NCBI GenBank assembly: GCA_963735025.1
Contig: CAVTJG010000019.1
Coordinates: 43,057 to 107,056, forward strand
Length of the DNA stretch: 64,000 nt
Source of the DNA: JAABRB01 sp963735025
Lineage (GTDB): Bacteria > Pseudomonadota > Gammaproteobacteria > Burkholderiales > SG8-39
Direction: 5' to 3'
Below the pieces are notes generated by a model, which was not told the DNA's origin, made no database searches, and saw only the letters and a program-made list of their open reading frames with translations. Below are positions 17,505 to 26,387 of this stretch, in pieces. Each line of letters starts with the position of its first letter. Position 1 is the first letter of the stretch. The position numbers and the translations under genes were made by a program.

Positions 17505-18245
17505 CTAGCCCATGTACATGCCGCCATTGACGTGGAGCGTGGCGCCGGTGATGTAGGCCGCTCCGGGCGAGGCCAGAAACACGACTGCAGCGGCGACATC
17601 CTCGGGCCGACCGAGGCGCCCGAGCGGAATCTGACCGAGCAGCGCGGCGCGGCTCGCCTCCGGCAAAGCCTGCGTCATGTCGGTATCGATGAAGCCGGGC
17701 GCGACACAGTTTACCGTGATGCCCCGGCTCCCGATCTCACGGCCGAGCGAGCGAGTGAATCCGGCGATCCCCGCCTTTGCGGCCGAGTAATTGACCTGGC
17801 CAGCATTGCCGCTCGCGCCCACCACCGACGTGATATTGATGATTCTGCCGGCGCGTGCCTTCATCATTCCGCGCAGGACGGCTCGCGACAGGCGGAACAC
17901 GGACGTGAGATTCGCGTCCATGACCGCGTCCCACTCGTCATCCTTCATACGAAGCAGAAGATTGTCGCGGGTGATGCCGGCGTTGTTGACCAGTATGGTC
18001 ACTGCGCCGTACTCCTTCTCGACTTCCGTCAGCAGCCGGTTGACGGCCTCGGCATCCGTCACGTCCAGGACGGCCCCGCGCCCTCGCACTTTCGCCTCCG
18101 CAAATGCCTCGCCGACGCCTACCGCGCCCGCTTCCGTCGTACCCGTGCCGATGACCGTCGCCCCGGATGCGCCGAGCGCAAGGGCGATCGAGCGACCGAT
18201 ACCGCGCGTGGCGCCGGTGACGAGCGCGATCTGTCCATCCAGCAC
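17505..18245 (-). CDS. fabG: 3-oxoacyl-[ACP] reductase
   Basis: FabG reduces 3-oxoacyl-ACP with NADPH. The 246-residue short-chain dehydrogenase has the cofactor motif TGATRGIGR, NNAG, and the catalytic Ser/Tyr/Lys (ITSVVG...NYSAAKAG), and ends GATLHVNGGMYMG. I chose GTG at 18245, three bases after the start of the fabD stop, because GGGAGG lies 6-7 bases before it. The open frame up to 18338 lies inside fabD and is not homologous. Confidence 0.96.
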   Translation of the reverse strand: MLDGQIALVTGATRGIGRSIALALGASGATVIGTGTTEAGAVGVGEAFAEAKVRGRGAVLDVTDAEAVNRLLTEVEKEYGAVTILVNNAGITRDNLLLRMKDDEWDAVMDANLTSVFRLSRAVLRGMMKARAGRIINITSVVGASGNAGQVNYSAAKAGIAGFTRSLGREIGSRGITVNCVAPGFIDTDMTQALPEASRAALLGQIPLGRLGRPEDVAAAVVFLASPGAAYITGATLHVNGGMYMG

Positions 18246-18246
18246 G

Positions 18247-19182
18247 TCAGCCTCCCTGCACATGTGCAATGGCTGCCTCGATGGCGTCCCGATCGTTGAG
18301 TGCAAGGCCTTCGACGCCCTCGACGCTCCGCTTGACAAGCGGGGCCAGGACTTTGCCGGGCCCGCACTCGGCGACGCACGTCACGCCGCTCGCCGCCATG
18401 GCGCGCATCGTCTCCACCCAGCGCACCGGATGGTTCGCCTGCCGCACCAGTGCATCGCGCACCTGATCCGGTTCGCCATAGCTCTTGACGTCCACGTTGT
18501 GCAGCACCGGAATTCTCGGCGAGCGAACGTCGACGGTGGCCAGCACTTCGCGGAGTCGCGCCGCGGCGGGCGCAAGCAGCGAAGAATGGAACGGGGCACT
18601 CACCGGAAGCATGATCGCGCGCTTCGCTCCGCGTGCTTTGGCGGCCGCAATTGCACGCTGCACGGCAGCCGCATGTCCGGCGATCACGACCTGGCTCGGC
18701 GCGTTGTAGTTCACTGGCTCCACGACCTGACCTTCGGAAGCCTCGGCGCACGCCGCCTGGACGGCTGCGTCCTCGAGGCCCAGGATCGCCGCCATCGCAC
18801 CCTCGCCTTGCGGCACGGCATCCTGCATCGCCTGAGCGCGGATCCGTACGAGTGGCAGCGCTGCCGCAAACTCGAGGGCACCCGCGACGACCAGCGCCGT
18901 GTACTCTCCCAGGCTGTGTCCGGCAACCAGCGCGGGTTCCGGACCGCCCAGTGCGCGCCAGACGCGGTAGGCCGCAACCCCGGCGGTCAGCATCACCGGC
19001 TGGGTGTTCACCGTCCGGTTGAGCTCCTCCGCGGGCCCCTCCGCGATCAGCTTGCCGATGTCCTGCTTGAGCACATCGGATGCTGTCGCCAGCACCTCGC
19101 GCACTTCGGGCGACTCTCCGTAGCCCTGCAGCATGCCGACGGACTGCGAGCCTTGCCCGGGGAACACCAACGCAAATCTCAT
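18247..19182 (-). CDS. fabD: Malonyl-CoA:ACP transacylase
   Basis: FabD loads malonyl groups onto ACP. The 311-residue product begins FALVFPGQGSQSVGM, has the nucleophile motif GHSLGEYTAL, the Arg of the substrate site (RIRAQAMQDAVP) and the catalytic His region (SAPFHSSLLAPA). It is flanked by fabH upstream and fabG downstream with minimal spacing. Confidence 0.97.
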   Translation of the reverse strand: MRFALVFPGQGSQSVGMLQGYGESPEVREVLATASDVLKQDIGKLIAEGPAEELNRTVNTQPVMLTAGVAAYRVWRALGGPEPALVAGHSLGEYTALVVAGALEFAAALPLVRIRAQAMQDAVPQGEGAMAAILGLEDAAVQAACAEASEGQVVEPVNYNAPSQVVIAGHAAAVQRAIAAAKARGAKRAIMLPVSAPFHSSLLAPAAARLREVLATVDVRSPRIPVLHNVDVKSYGEPDQVRDALVRQANHPVRWVETMRAMAASGVTCVAECGPGKVLAPLVKRSVEGVEGLALNDRDAIEAAIAHVQGG

Positions 19183-19213
19183 CGATTCGAGCTCCTCATC
19201 CCTGATCGTTACG

Positions 19214-20137
19214 CTACATCTCCACCAGCGCCGCGCCCCACGTGAACCCGCCCCCGACCCCCTGGAGCATCACGCGGTGGCCGGCGCGGATGCGTCCATC
19301 GCGCACAGCGAGATCCAGCGCGAGCGGAACCGATGCCGCCGACGTGTTCGCATGCTGATCCACGGTCACGATGAGCCTTTCGCGCGGGATCTTCAGTCGT
19401 TTCGCCGTCGCCTCCAGGATGCGCACGTTGGCCTGGTGCGGAATCAGCCAGTCGACATCCTCCAGCGTCAGCCCGCAGCGGGACACCGTCTCCCGCGCGA
19501 CTTCGTCGAGCACCCTCACTGCGAGCTTGAATACGGCCTGGCCGTCCATGCGAAGGAACGGCACGCCGATCACCGATCCCCCGCTCACGTTCCCTGGCGT
19601 GGAGAGGATTCCCGCCTGACTACCGTCCGCATGCAGGACCGACCCGAGCACGCCCGGGCGCGAGTCCGCACGCAGCACGACCGCCCCCGCTCCATCGCCG
19701 AACAGAACGCAGGTGCTCCGATCGCTCCAATCGAGGATTCGCGAGAACACCTCGCTGCCGATGATCAGCGCTGTGCGCGCCTGCCCTGCCCGTATGAGAC
19801 TGTCCGCGAGCGCGAGCGCATACACGAACCCACTGCAGACGGCCTGGACATCGAACGCCGGGCATCCCTTCACGCCGAGCCGCGCCTGCACCAGGCACGC
19901 AGTGCTCGGAAAAACGAAATCCGGCGTGGACGTCGCAACGATGATGAGGTCCAGATCCGCGGCCGACACGCCAGCCGCGGCAAGCGCGGCGTTGCTTGCC
20001 TCCACCGCGAGATCGCTGGAGGTCTGATCGGCGCTCGCGATGTGCCGCTGCTTTATTCCGGTGCGCGAGACGATCCACTCGTCCGAGGTATCGACACGCC
20101 GCGCGAGATCGTCGTTGCTCACCGCGTTCGGTGGCAA
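19214..20137 (-). CDS. fabH: 3-oxoacyl-[ACP] synthase III, apparent frameshift at the N-terminus
   Basis: FabH starts fatty-acid synthesis by condensing acetyl-CoA with malonyl-ACP. The Cys-His-Asn triad is seen in QAVCSGFVYAL, WLIPHQANVRI and HANTSAAS. Only TTG at 20137 can start this frame, giving 307 residues, shorter than the usual ~318-325. The missing residues RIVGTGSYL, typical of FabH, are encoded just upstream in frame but without any start codon. An ATG at 20174 overlapping the plsX stop (ATGA) is the expected start but is one base out of frame. A one-base indel at about 20160-20172, or a truncated TTG start, would explain this. Confidence 0.88.
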   Translation of the reverse strand: MPPNAVSNDDLARRVDTSDEWIVSRTGIKQRHIASADQTSSDLAVEASNAALAAAGVSAADLDLIIVATSTPDFVFPSTACLVQARLGVKGCPAFDVQAVCSGFVYALALADSLIRAGQARTALIIGSEVFSRILDWSDRSTCVLFGDGAGAVVLRADSRPGVLGSVLHADGSQAGILSTPGNVSGGSVIGVPFLRMDGQAVFKLAVRVLDEVARETVSRCGLTLEDVDWLIPHQANVRILEATAKRLKIPRERLIVTVDQHANTSAASVPLALDLAVRDGRIRAGHRVMLQGVGGGFTWGAALVEM

Positions 20138-20170
20138 GTAGCTTCCGGTGCCGACGATTCGCGGTGAAGA

Positions 20171-21214
20171 TCATGCTGCGGCCTCTGCCCCCTCTGCGTC
20201 CCCGCCGCCCGAAGGTTGCGTCGTCCCGACTATACGCGCGAGCACGTCGTGCCGGACCTCCTCCGCCGCCCGCTCCAGCGCGCGCTGAAATGCGTAGCTG
20301 TCCGCCGATCCGTGGCTCTTGACGACGATGCCGCGCAGACCGAGCAACGTTGCCCCATTGTAGCGGCGATGATCGACGCGCCGCCTGAAGCGGTTGATCA
20401 CCGGCAGCGCGATCAGCGCGCTCAACTTCGCGAAAACGCCGCGCGTGAACTCCTCGCGCAGGAAACTGCCGAGCATCTGCGCGAGACCCTCGGATGTCTT
20501 GAGTGCGACGTTCCCGACGAAACCGTCGCAAACGATCACATCCGCTTCGCCGCGGTAGATTCCGTCGCCTTCCACGTTCCCGACGAAGTTGAGCCCACTC
20601 GCGCGCAGTAGCTCAGCCGCCTGCTTGACGACGTCGTTTCCCTTGATCGCCTCCTCGCCGATATTGAGCAGGCCGACGGTCGGACGTTCCTTGTGCTCCA
20701 CCGCCGCCACGAGCGACGCGCCCATCACCGCGAACTGAAGCAGATTCTCGGGGGTGCAGTCGACGTTTGCGCCGAGGTCGAGCATGTAAGTGCTGCCCTT
20801 CATCGTGGGCAGCACCGAAGCGATTGCAGGGCGGTCGATTCCCGGCAAGGTCTTCAAAACGAACCGCGAGATCGCCATCAGCGCGCCGGTGTTGCCCGCG
20901 CTGACGCAGGCGTCCGCAGCGCCGCTCTTCACGAGATTCGCCGCGACGCGCATCGACGAGTCTTTCTTGTTGCGCAAGGCCTGCCGCAGCGGCTCGTCCA
21001 TTGCGACCACCTCGGCGGCGTGCTGCACGGTGAGCCGGCCGCCGTGCGCGGATTTCCCGCGTTGCAGCTCGCGTTCGATGGGTGCCTGTTGACCCACGAG
21101 GATCAACCGGTCTTCAGAATGGGAATCGAGAAACGCCAGCGCCGCGGGCACGGTGACCGGCGGGCCGTGATCACCACCCATGCAGTCGATCGCCAGCGTG
21201 ACGGGCTTGGTCAC
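20171..21214 (-). CDS. plsX: Phosphate acyltransferase PlsX
   Basis: PlsX makes acyl-phosphate from acyl-ACP for phospholipid synthesis. The ~347-residue product starts with the family signature LAIDCMGGDHGP and has VSAGNTGALMAIS and CDGFVGNVALKTSEG. The start is GTG at 21214 (or TTG at 21220); no ATG precedes the signature. It lies between rpmF and fabH. The C-terminus has a short G/A/E-rich tail. Confidence 0.95.
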   Translation of the reverse strand: MTKPVTLAIDCMGGDHGPPVTVPAALAFLDSHSEDRLILVGQQAPIERELQRGKSAHGGRLTVQHAAEVVAMDEPLRQALRNKKDSSMRVAANLVKSGAADACVSAGNTGALMAISRFVLKTLPGIDRPAIASVLPTMKGSTYMLDLGANVDCTPENLLQFAVMGASLVAAVEHKERPTVGLLNIGEEAIKGNDVVKQAAELLRASGLNFVGNVEGDGIYRGEADVIVCDGFVGNVALKTSEGLAQMLGSFLREEFTRGVFAKLSALIALPVINRFRRRVDHRRYNGATLLGLRGIVVKSHGSADSYAFQRALERAAEEVRHDVLARIVGTTQPSGGGDAEGAEAAA

Positions 21215-21305
21215 GGGCAAGCGCCGGCGCGCTCCGAAGCGAGCACGACTCCTTCGGTTTCTCGCACGAGCAGGGGTGCGGAGCGTCCGCGTCGGCGGGC
21301 GCCGA

Positions 21306-21488
21306 CTACTCGTCGCTCTTCGCTTTGACGACTTTCTTCCCGCGGTAGAAACCGCTCGGACTCACATGGTGCCGAAGATGCACCTCGCCCGTGGACGGCT
21401 CGAGGGCGAGTGCCGGCTTGCCGAGGAAGTCATGCGACCGGCGCATGTCGCGTCGCGACGGAGATTTTTTGTTCTGCTGAACAGCCAT
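21306..21488 (-). CDS. rpmF: Large ribosomal subunit protein bL32
   Basis: This 60-residue basic ribosomal protein has the L32 pattern MAVQQNKKSPSRRDMRRSHD and the C-terminal GEVHLRHHVSPSGFYRGKKV. The cysteine pairs of zinc-binding L32 are absent, which is common in proteobacteria. It sits between DUF177 and plsX, the standard order. Confidence 0.97.
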   Translation of the reverse strand: MAVQQNKKSPSRRDMRRSHDFLGKPALALEPSTGEVHLRHHVSPSGFYRGKKVVKAKSDE

Positions 21489-21529
21489 TAGTCGTGCTCC
21501 TCAAGAAGTGAACCAATTGCCGGGAGCGA

Positions 21530-22018
21530 TCAGTTCTTCGTCCGGCCTGATTGCAATACTGCGAGGGCAGCGAACGGCGACTCCCCCTTGCTGCCCGAAT
21601 CGCTTGCGGCCACCGGACACTCATCGTGCGTCGGCACCATGGGAAGGGCGAGGATCACCTCGTCTTCCACCAATTCATCCACCACCATCGCCCGGCTCGC
21701 CAGCACCCGGTCGATATCGTCGTCTGCTCCATCGATCTCGCGCTGCGACGCCACCAGCTCCAGCTCGGCGTGCGCCGTGACCTGCACCGCGACCGGTTCG
21801 AGGCACCGCTGGCAGGCAAGGTCGACCTGTCCGGCCACGTCTAAGTGCAAGCCCGGTTTCCCCTGGGTCGTTGCACCGCCCCGGATCGCGTACTCTATCC
21901 GAGCCAGACTGCAGCCCAGCTCCGCGAGCCTCGGCAGATCTGCGAGTTCGAGCGTCCCTGCAAGCCTGCCGCCCACGCGGGCGAAGTCGAGCCCGTCGAT
22001 GACGCCGCCTTGCAACAT
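21530..22018 (-). CDS. yceD: DUF177 (YceD) family protein
   Basis: YceD-like proteins are linked to 23S rRNA maturation and are always encoded before rpmF. The ~162-residue product (start MLQGGVIDGLDFARVGG) contains the conserved CQRCLEPV motif and the acidic end segment DELVEDEVILALPMVPTH. I chose ATG at 22018; the frame is open much further, but that overlaps the divergent maf gene and is not conserved. Confidence 0.9.
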   Translation of the reverse strand: MLQGGVIDGLDFARVGGRLAGTLELADLPRLAELGCSLARIEYAIRGGATTQGKPGLHLDVAGQVDLACQRCLEPVAVQVTAHAELELVASQREIDGADDDIDRVLASRAMVVDELVEDEVILALPMVPTHDECPVAASDSGSKGESPFAALAVLQSGRTKN

Positions 22019-22100
22019 AGGGGCGGCATGATATGATTTTCGCGTCACTCTGTCAAAAAAAACATAGAGGTAGCGCGAGTTTACCGCACGCGCACCGGCC

Positions 22101-22697
22101 ATGAATCCGCCCCGCTCCGCGCGTCCCCTCGTGCTCGCTTCGACCTCGCTGTACCGGCGGAAGCTGCTGGAGCGGCTGCGCGTGCCGTTCGAGGTCGTCG
22201 CACCCGGCGTCGACGAGACTCCACTCCCGGGAGAATCCCCCGCCGCATTGACGCAACGCCTGGCGATCGCCAAATCTCAGGCCGTCGGCAAGCTGCGCCC
22301 CGAGGCACTCGTCATCGGGTCCGACCAGGTGGCGGCGCTCGACGGTGAAGCCCTCTCCAAGCCGGAGGTCCACGCGCGCGCTGTCGACCAGCTGCAGCGC
22401 ATGCGCGGGCGGCGCGTCGAGTTTCTCACCGCGCTCGCGGTGCATTGCGAAGCAACCGCCAGGACGGTCACGCGGACCGTCCCGTATGTCGTCGAGTTCC
22501 GCAGCTTCAGCGATCGCCAGCTGGAGGACTACCTGCGCGCCGAGCAGCCCTACGATTGCGCGGGCAGCGCGAAGGCCGACGGGCTCGGCATCGTGCTGAT
22601 CCGGCGCATGGAAGGCGATGACCCGAATGCGCTGATCGGCTTGCCGCTCATTGCGCTCGTCGAGCTCCTCGCGGAGCACGGGTACGAAGTGATCTAG
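22101..22697 (+). CDS. Maf-like nucleotide pyrophosphatase (YceF type)
   Basis: Maf proteins hydrolyse modified nucleoside triphosphates; the YceF subgroup acts on 7-methyl-GTP. The 198-residue product has the Maf signature LVLASTSLYRRKLLERL, the catalytic Asp region VIGSDQVAALDGE and KPEVHARAVDQL, and ends with GLPLIALVELL. It is divergent from DUF177-rpmF-plsX, the usual location of the yceF subgroup. Substrate assignment is by family and context. Confidence 0.92.
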   Translation: MNPPRSARPLVLASTSLYRRKLLERLRVPFEVVAPGVDETPLPGESPAALTQRLAIAKSQAVGKLRPEALVIGSDQVAALDGEALSKPEVHARAVDQLQRMRGRRVEFLTALAVHCEATARTVTRTVPYVVEFRSFSDRQLEDYLRAEQPYDCAGSAKADGLGIVLIRRMEGDDPNALIGLPLIALVELLAEHGYEVI

Positions 22698-22699
22698 TT

Positions 22700-23407
22700 G
22701 TGCCGGGGACGCTCTATCTCATACCGAGCCCGCTGGGGCCCGCCGAAACAGGCGACATTCTGCCGGCTGGCGTGCAGGCGCGTGTCCGGACGCTGCGCTA
22801 CTTCATTGCCGAGCACCCGCGCACCGCACGGGCGTTTCTCAAGCAGATCGATCTCGGCTGCCCAATCGCGGAGGCGCGCATCGCCACACTGGACGAGCAC
22901 ACACCCCCTGAGTCGCTCGCTGCGCTATTGCAGCCGCTCGCCGCCGAAGATGGCGGGTTGCTTTCGGACGCCGGTGCGCCTGCCGTCGCCGATCCCGGCG
23001 CGGCGCTGATTCGTCTGGCGCATGCAAGAGGATTGCGGGTCGCGCCTCTGGTGGGCCCCTCTTCGATACTGCTTGCCTTGATGGCATCCGGCCTGGAAGG
23101 CCAACGCTTCGCCTTTCACGGCTATCTGCCCGTCGAGAAAAGCCAGCTCTCGCGCGCAGTGCGGGAGCACGAATCCGAATCGCGCAGGCTGCGTCAGACG
23201 CAGATCTTCATCGAGACCCCTTACCGGAACGACCGCCTGATGGCAGCGCTCATTCGCACCTGCGAACCGGGAACGCTCGTCTGCCGCGCCACGGACCTCA
23301 CGCTCGCGACCGAGTCGGTGCGCACTTCAACAGTGGAGGAATGGCGTCGTCAGCCCGCGACCATCGGCAAGCGCCCGACCGTCTTCCTGCTGCTCGCGTC
23401 AGCGTAG
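22700..23407 (+). CDS. RsmI-like SAM-dependent methyltransferase (tetrapyrrole methylase fold)
   Basis: The 235-residue product starts at GTG 22700, three bases after the maf stop. It begins TLYLIPSPLGP and has LLSDAGAPAVADPG and GPSSILLALMASGL, the motifs of the RsmI/tetrapyrrole methylase family. The 16S rRNA 2'-O-methyltransferase RsmI is normally longer (~280 aa) and reads GNLGD at the start; here the segment is PLGPAETGD. It is therefore better called an RsmI paralogue, a known maf-neighbour in betaproteobacteria. Its substrate is unknown. Confidence 0.85.
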   Translation: MPGTLYLIPSPLGPAETGDILPAGVQARVRTLRYFIAEHPRTARAFLKQIDLGCPIAEARIATLDEHTPPESLAALLQPLAAEDGGLLSDAGAPAVADPGAALIRLAHARGLRVAPLVGPSSILLALMASGLEGQRFAFHGYLPVEKSQLSRAVREHESESRRLRQTQIFIETPYRNDRLMAALIRTCEPGTLVCRATDLTLATESVRTSTVEEWRRQPATIGKRPTVFLLLASA

Positions 23408-24463
23408 GCGCGGACCGCGCGCCTCCGTGGAAAAACCGACGGCGTCGGCGAGGGCTGCGCCAAAGCGCCTGGCAATCCGCTCGGCGACGTTGTCCTTGCG
23501 CGTGTAGTCGACGATCTGCTCGGCCTTGATCACGTCGCGCGCGACGAAGTCGACGCTGCCGTATCCGTCGGTCAGTCCGAGCTCGATGCTCTTGTCGCCG
23601 GTCCAGAACAGGCCGGAGAAGATTTCCGGCGAGTCCTTGAGACGCTTGCCGCGCCCCTTCTTCACCACCGCAATGAATTGCTGGTGGATGTCGTTCAGCA
23701 GGCTCTGGGCATGCTTGACATCTTCGGGCCGCAATGGCGAGAACGGATCCAGGAACGCCTTGTTCTCGCCGGCGGTGAGCACGCGCCGCTCGACACCGAG
23801 CTTCTGCATCGTTTCGGTGAAACCGAACTGATCCATGATCACTCCGATGGACCCCACGATGCTCGCCTTGTCCACGTAGATCTTGTCGGCGGCCGAAGCG
23901 ACGTAGTAGCCGCCCGAGGCGCAGATGTCCTCGACGACCGCGTACATCGGGATCTCCGGATACTTGGCGCGCAGCCGACCGATCTCGTCGTAGATGATCC
24001 CGGCCTGCACCGGGCTGCCACCCGGACTGTTCACGCGCAGGATCACCCCTTTGGTGTTCTTGTCCTTGAACGCCCCTTGCAGTGCCGCGGTGACGTTATC
24101 CGCGCTGGCGTTGCCCTTCGCCTGGATGACGCCATTGAGGTCGACCAGCGCGCTGTGCTTGCTGCCGGTGAGCCCGTCGTCGCCGGGCCAGTCGAACAGC
24201 ATGACGATCAGAAAGGTCAGGTACGCGAAACCGAGCACCTTGAAGAAGATCCCCCAGCGTCGCGCGCGTCGTTGTTCCTTCAGCGCCGCGAACGCCAGCT
24301 TCTCCAGCACGCCGCGCTCCCACTTTTGGCTCCCGTCGCCGGCCTCGGGGCCGGCGCGACCGCTGCCACTGCTGCTGTAGTAGTGGTTCACGTCGTCGCG
24401 TCCTCCGTCATATCCACCGTCATTTCCACCGTCATTTCCACCGTCATTTCCACCGCTAGTCAC
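23399..24463 (-). CDS. sppA: S49-family signal peptide peptidase SppA
   Basis: This membrane-bound serine protease cleaves leftover signal peptides. The 354-residue product has one transmembrane helix (VLGFAYLTFLIVMLF, ~72-88), the catalytic Lys/Ser dyad of short SppA forms (Ser in ASGGYYVASAADKIYV, Lys in the GSIGVI...-following domain) and the motif GVILRVNSPGGS. The N-terminus is made of perfect 12-bp repeats giving GGND units, then a low-complexity D/S/G stretch. The start codon is GTG at 24463. It overlaps the RsmI-like gene end to end by 9 bp. Confidence 0.93.
   Translation of the reverse strand: MTSGGNDGGNDGGNDGGYDGGRDDVNHYYSSSGSGRAGPEAGDGSQKWERGVLEKLAFAALKEQRRARRWGIFFKVLGFAYLTFLIVMLFDWPGDDGLTGSKHSALVDLNGVIQAKGNASADNVTAALQGAFKDKNTKGVILRVNSPGGSPVQAGIIYDEIGRLRAKYPEIPMYAVVEDICASGGYYVASAADKIYVDKASIVGSIGVIMDQFGFTETMQKLGVERRVLTAGENKAFLDPFSPLRPEDVKHAQSLLNDIHQQFIAVVKKGRGKRLKDSPEIFSGLFWTGDKSIELGLTDGYGSVDFVARDVIKAEQIVDYTRKDNVAERIARRFGAALADAVGFSTEARGPRLR
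24407..24454. repeat. 12-bp tandem repeat inside sppA start
   Basis: Four units of GTCATTTCCACC (first unit with one A substitution) lie at 24407-24418, 24419-24430, 24431-24442 and 24443-24454. They encode repeated GGND/GGYD at the cytoplasmic N-terminus of SppA. Confidence 0.9.
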
Positions 24464-24467
24464 CAGA

Positions 24468-24809
24468 TCATTCCTTCAAACGTACTTCGCCATCACGCTC
24501 TTCGATTGCGACCTTCTCGAGCCCACCGCGGCACGGTCCGCCGAGGCATGCACCGGTCGCCGGGCCGTACAGGGCGCCATGCGAGGAGCATATCAAAAGC
24601 GGGCTCTCCGAATCGAAGAACTTGCCCGGCTCCCAGTCCAATTCCACACCGACGTGCGAGCAGCGATTGATATAAGCATGGGCCACGCCTTCATGCCGGA
24701 TCGCAAATGCCCCCGCCGTCTCCCCCATGTGCTCGACTTCGAACCGCACGCCGTCACCGCCTTCCACCAGGTCGGCGGACGCGCAGATCAGGCGTGTTCG
24801 TCCAGCCAT
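24468..24809 (-). CDS. Rieske 2Fe-2S domain protein
   Basis: This 113-residue soluble Rieske ferredoxin-like protein has the two cluster motifs CSHVGVELDW (Cys-x-His) and CSSHGALYGP (Cys-x2-His), with the usual ~25-residue spacing. It also has GPCRGGLEKV after the second motif. It overlaps the end of gph by 22 bp and lies just before sppA. A gph-Rieske-sppA order is common in betaproteobacteria, but the electron partner is unknown. ATG at 24809 (MAGRTRLIC) is the best start. Confidence 0.9.
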   Translation of the reverse strand: MAGRTRLICASADLVEGGDGVRFEVEHMGETAGAFAIRHEGVAHAYINRCSHVGVELDWEPGKFFDSESPLLICSSHGALYGPATGACLGGPCRGGLEKVAIEERDGEVRLKE

Positions 24810-25444
24810 GCGGCAAGCTCGGCGGTGGATCGGGCGAGCGTCAGCGGTCCGAGAGCCGCCAACTGCTCGGCGGGGTGGGCGCCATAGCCCACCGCGACCG
24901 CCGCGACGCCGGCATTTGCGGCCATTCCCAGATCGTGCGCCGTGTCGCCGATCATCAGCGTACGCGCACGGTCCGTTGCAAGCTCGTTCATCAATTCGAT
25001 CAGCATGTCGGGCGCCGGCTTCGGCGCGCACTGATCCGCGCAGCGAGTGGCCTCGAAGATACCGTCCAGCCCGAGATGTTCGAGTCCGCGCGCGAGCCCC
25101 ACCTTGCTCTTGCCGGTGGCGATCGCCAGCCGGAAACCGTCTGCATGAAGCCCTTCCAATAGCTCGCGCGTCCCCGCGAAGAGCGGCAGATCCGCATCCC
25201 GTGCCATGAAATGATGACGGTAGCGCTCGGCCATCCGACCGTACTCGGATGCCGGCAACTGCGGAACAGCGTAGGCCAGTGCGTCGGCAAGACCCAGGCC
25301 AATCACGTGCCGCGCCCGTTCATCATCGGGGACGGCCAGGCCGAGATCGCGTGCAGCCTCCTGAATGCAAGTAGCGATCGCCCCCGCGGAATCGATCAGC
25401 GTCCCGTCCCAGTCGAAGACCAGCAGCTCAAAGCGTTTCGGCAT
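24788..25444 (-). CDS. gph: HAD-superfamily hydrolase, phosphoglycolate phosphatase type
   Basis: The 218-residue HAD hydrolase has motif I DWDGTLIDS with the nucleophile Asp, motif II IATGKSKVG, the Lys in PKPAPDML and motif IV IGDTAHDLGMA. It starts at ATG 25444 (MPKRFELLVFDWDG), overlapping the rluC stop. It may act on phosphoglycolate, but HAD substrate calls from sequence are weak. In this operon position (after rluC) the gene is usually annotated as a HAD-IA hydrolase. Confidence 0.88.
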   Translation of the reverse strand: MPKRFELLVFDWDGTLIDSAGAIATCIQEAARDLGLAVPDDERARHVIGLGLADALAYAVPQLPASEYGRMAERYRHHFMARDADLPLFAGTRELLEGLHADGFRLAIATGKSKVGLARGLEHLGLDGIFEATRCADQCAPKPAPDMLIELMNELATDRARTLMIGDTAHDLGMAANAGVAAVAVGYGAHPAEQLAALGPLTLARSTAELAAWLDEHA

Positions 25445-26387
25445 GGGGCGCAAACGAACGAATCCGGTCGAGAATCTCCCGCAGCTCGGCGGGCAGACGC
25501 GCAACGAGCGCCAGCCGATCGCCGGTGCGGGGATGCGCAAATTCGAGCCGCTCGGCATGCAGGAACATCCGCCGCGTCCCCTGCTTTGCAAGGACCTTGT
25601 TCAGGTCGAAGTCGCCATATTTCTCGTCCCCGACGACCGGGAATCCCAGCTGCGCCAGCTGGACGCGGATCTGATGCGTTCGCCCGGTCTCGATCGTCGC
25701 CGCCAGGAGGCTGTAGTCCCCGACCCGCTCGATCAGCTCGAAACGGGTGCGCGATTCGCGGCCGCCCGGATCGACGCTTACCCGGCGCTCACCCGCGGCC
25801 GTCAGGTACTTGCGCAATGGCAACGTCACGTCCCGCGATGCACGGGTCCATCGGCCCTTCACGAGGACGAGATAGCGCTTGTCCACCCCCCCCTCCCGCA
25901 GCGCGCGATGCATCGCGAGCAGCGCCGAGCGCTTCTTGGCGACCATGAGGAGCCCTGAGGTGTCCCGATCGAGGCGGTGCACGAGCTCGAGAAAGCGCGC
26001 GTCCGGGCGGGCGGCGCGCAGCTGCTCGATTACCCCTGAACTGATGCCGCTCCCGCCGTGGACCGCGACGCCGGCTGGCTTATCGATGACGAGCAAAGCG
26101 TCGTCCTCGTGAACCACAGGAAACTCGACCGGCCGCGCCGTCGGTCGCGGGGCGCCGCCGCTCGCCATTCGCACCGGCGGGATCCGGATCTTGTCCCCCG
26201 TCTGAAGCCGGTACGTCACATCCACCCGGCGGCTGTTCACACGGACTTCGCCCGATCGGACCAGGCGATAGACGTGGCTGCGAGGCACGCCTTTCAGCTC
26301 GCGCAAGAGGAAATTGTCCACGCGCTGGCCGGACCGGGCGTCGTCCAGGACCAGAATGTGCGCCCTTGCGTTGCCTAACTCCTTCAT
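25428..26387 (-). CDS. rluC: 23S rRNA pseudouridine synthase RluC
   Basis: RluC makes pseudouridines at positions 955, 2504 and 2580 of 23S rRNA (E. coli numbering). The ~319-residue product has an N-terminal S4 domain (RVDNFLLRELKGVPRSHVYRLVRSGEVRVN) and the RluA-family catalytic motif HRLDRDTSGLLMVAK. ATG at 26387 is preceded directly by AAGGAGA, a strong ribosome site. It is divergent from rne, as in many proteobacteria. Confidence 0.95.
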   Translation of the reverse strand: MKELGNARAHILVLDDARSGQRVDNFLLRELKGVPRSHVYRLVRSGEVRVNSRRVDVTYRLQTGDKIRIPPVRMASGGAPRPTARPVEFPVVHEDDALLVIDKPAGVAVHGGSGISSGVIEQLRAARPDARFLELVHRLDRDTSGLLMVAKKRSALLAMHRALREGGVDKRYLVLVKGRWTRASRDVTLPLRKYLTAAGERRVSVDPGGRESRTRFELIERVGDYSLLAATIETGRTHQIRVQLAQLGFPVVGDEKYGDFDLNKVLAKQGTRRMFLHAERLEFAHPRTGDRLALVARLPAELREILDRIRSFAPHAETL

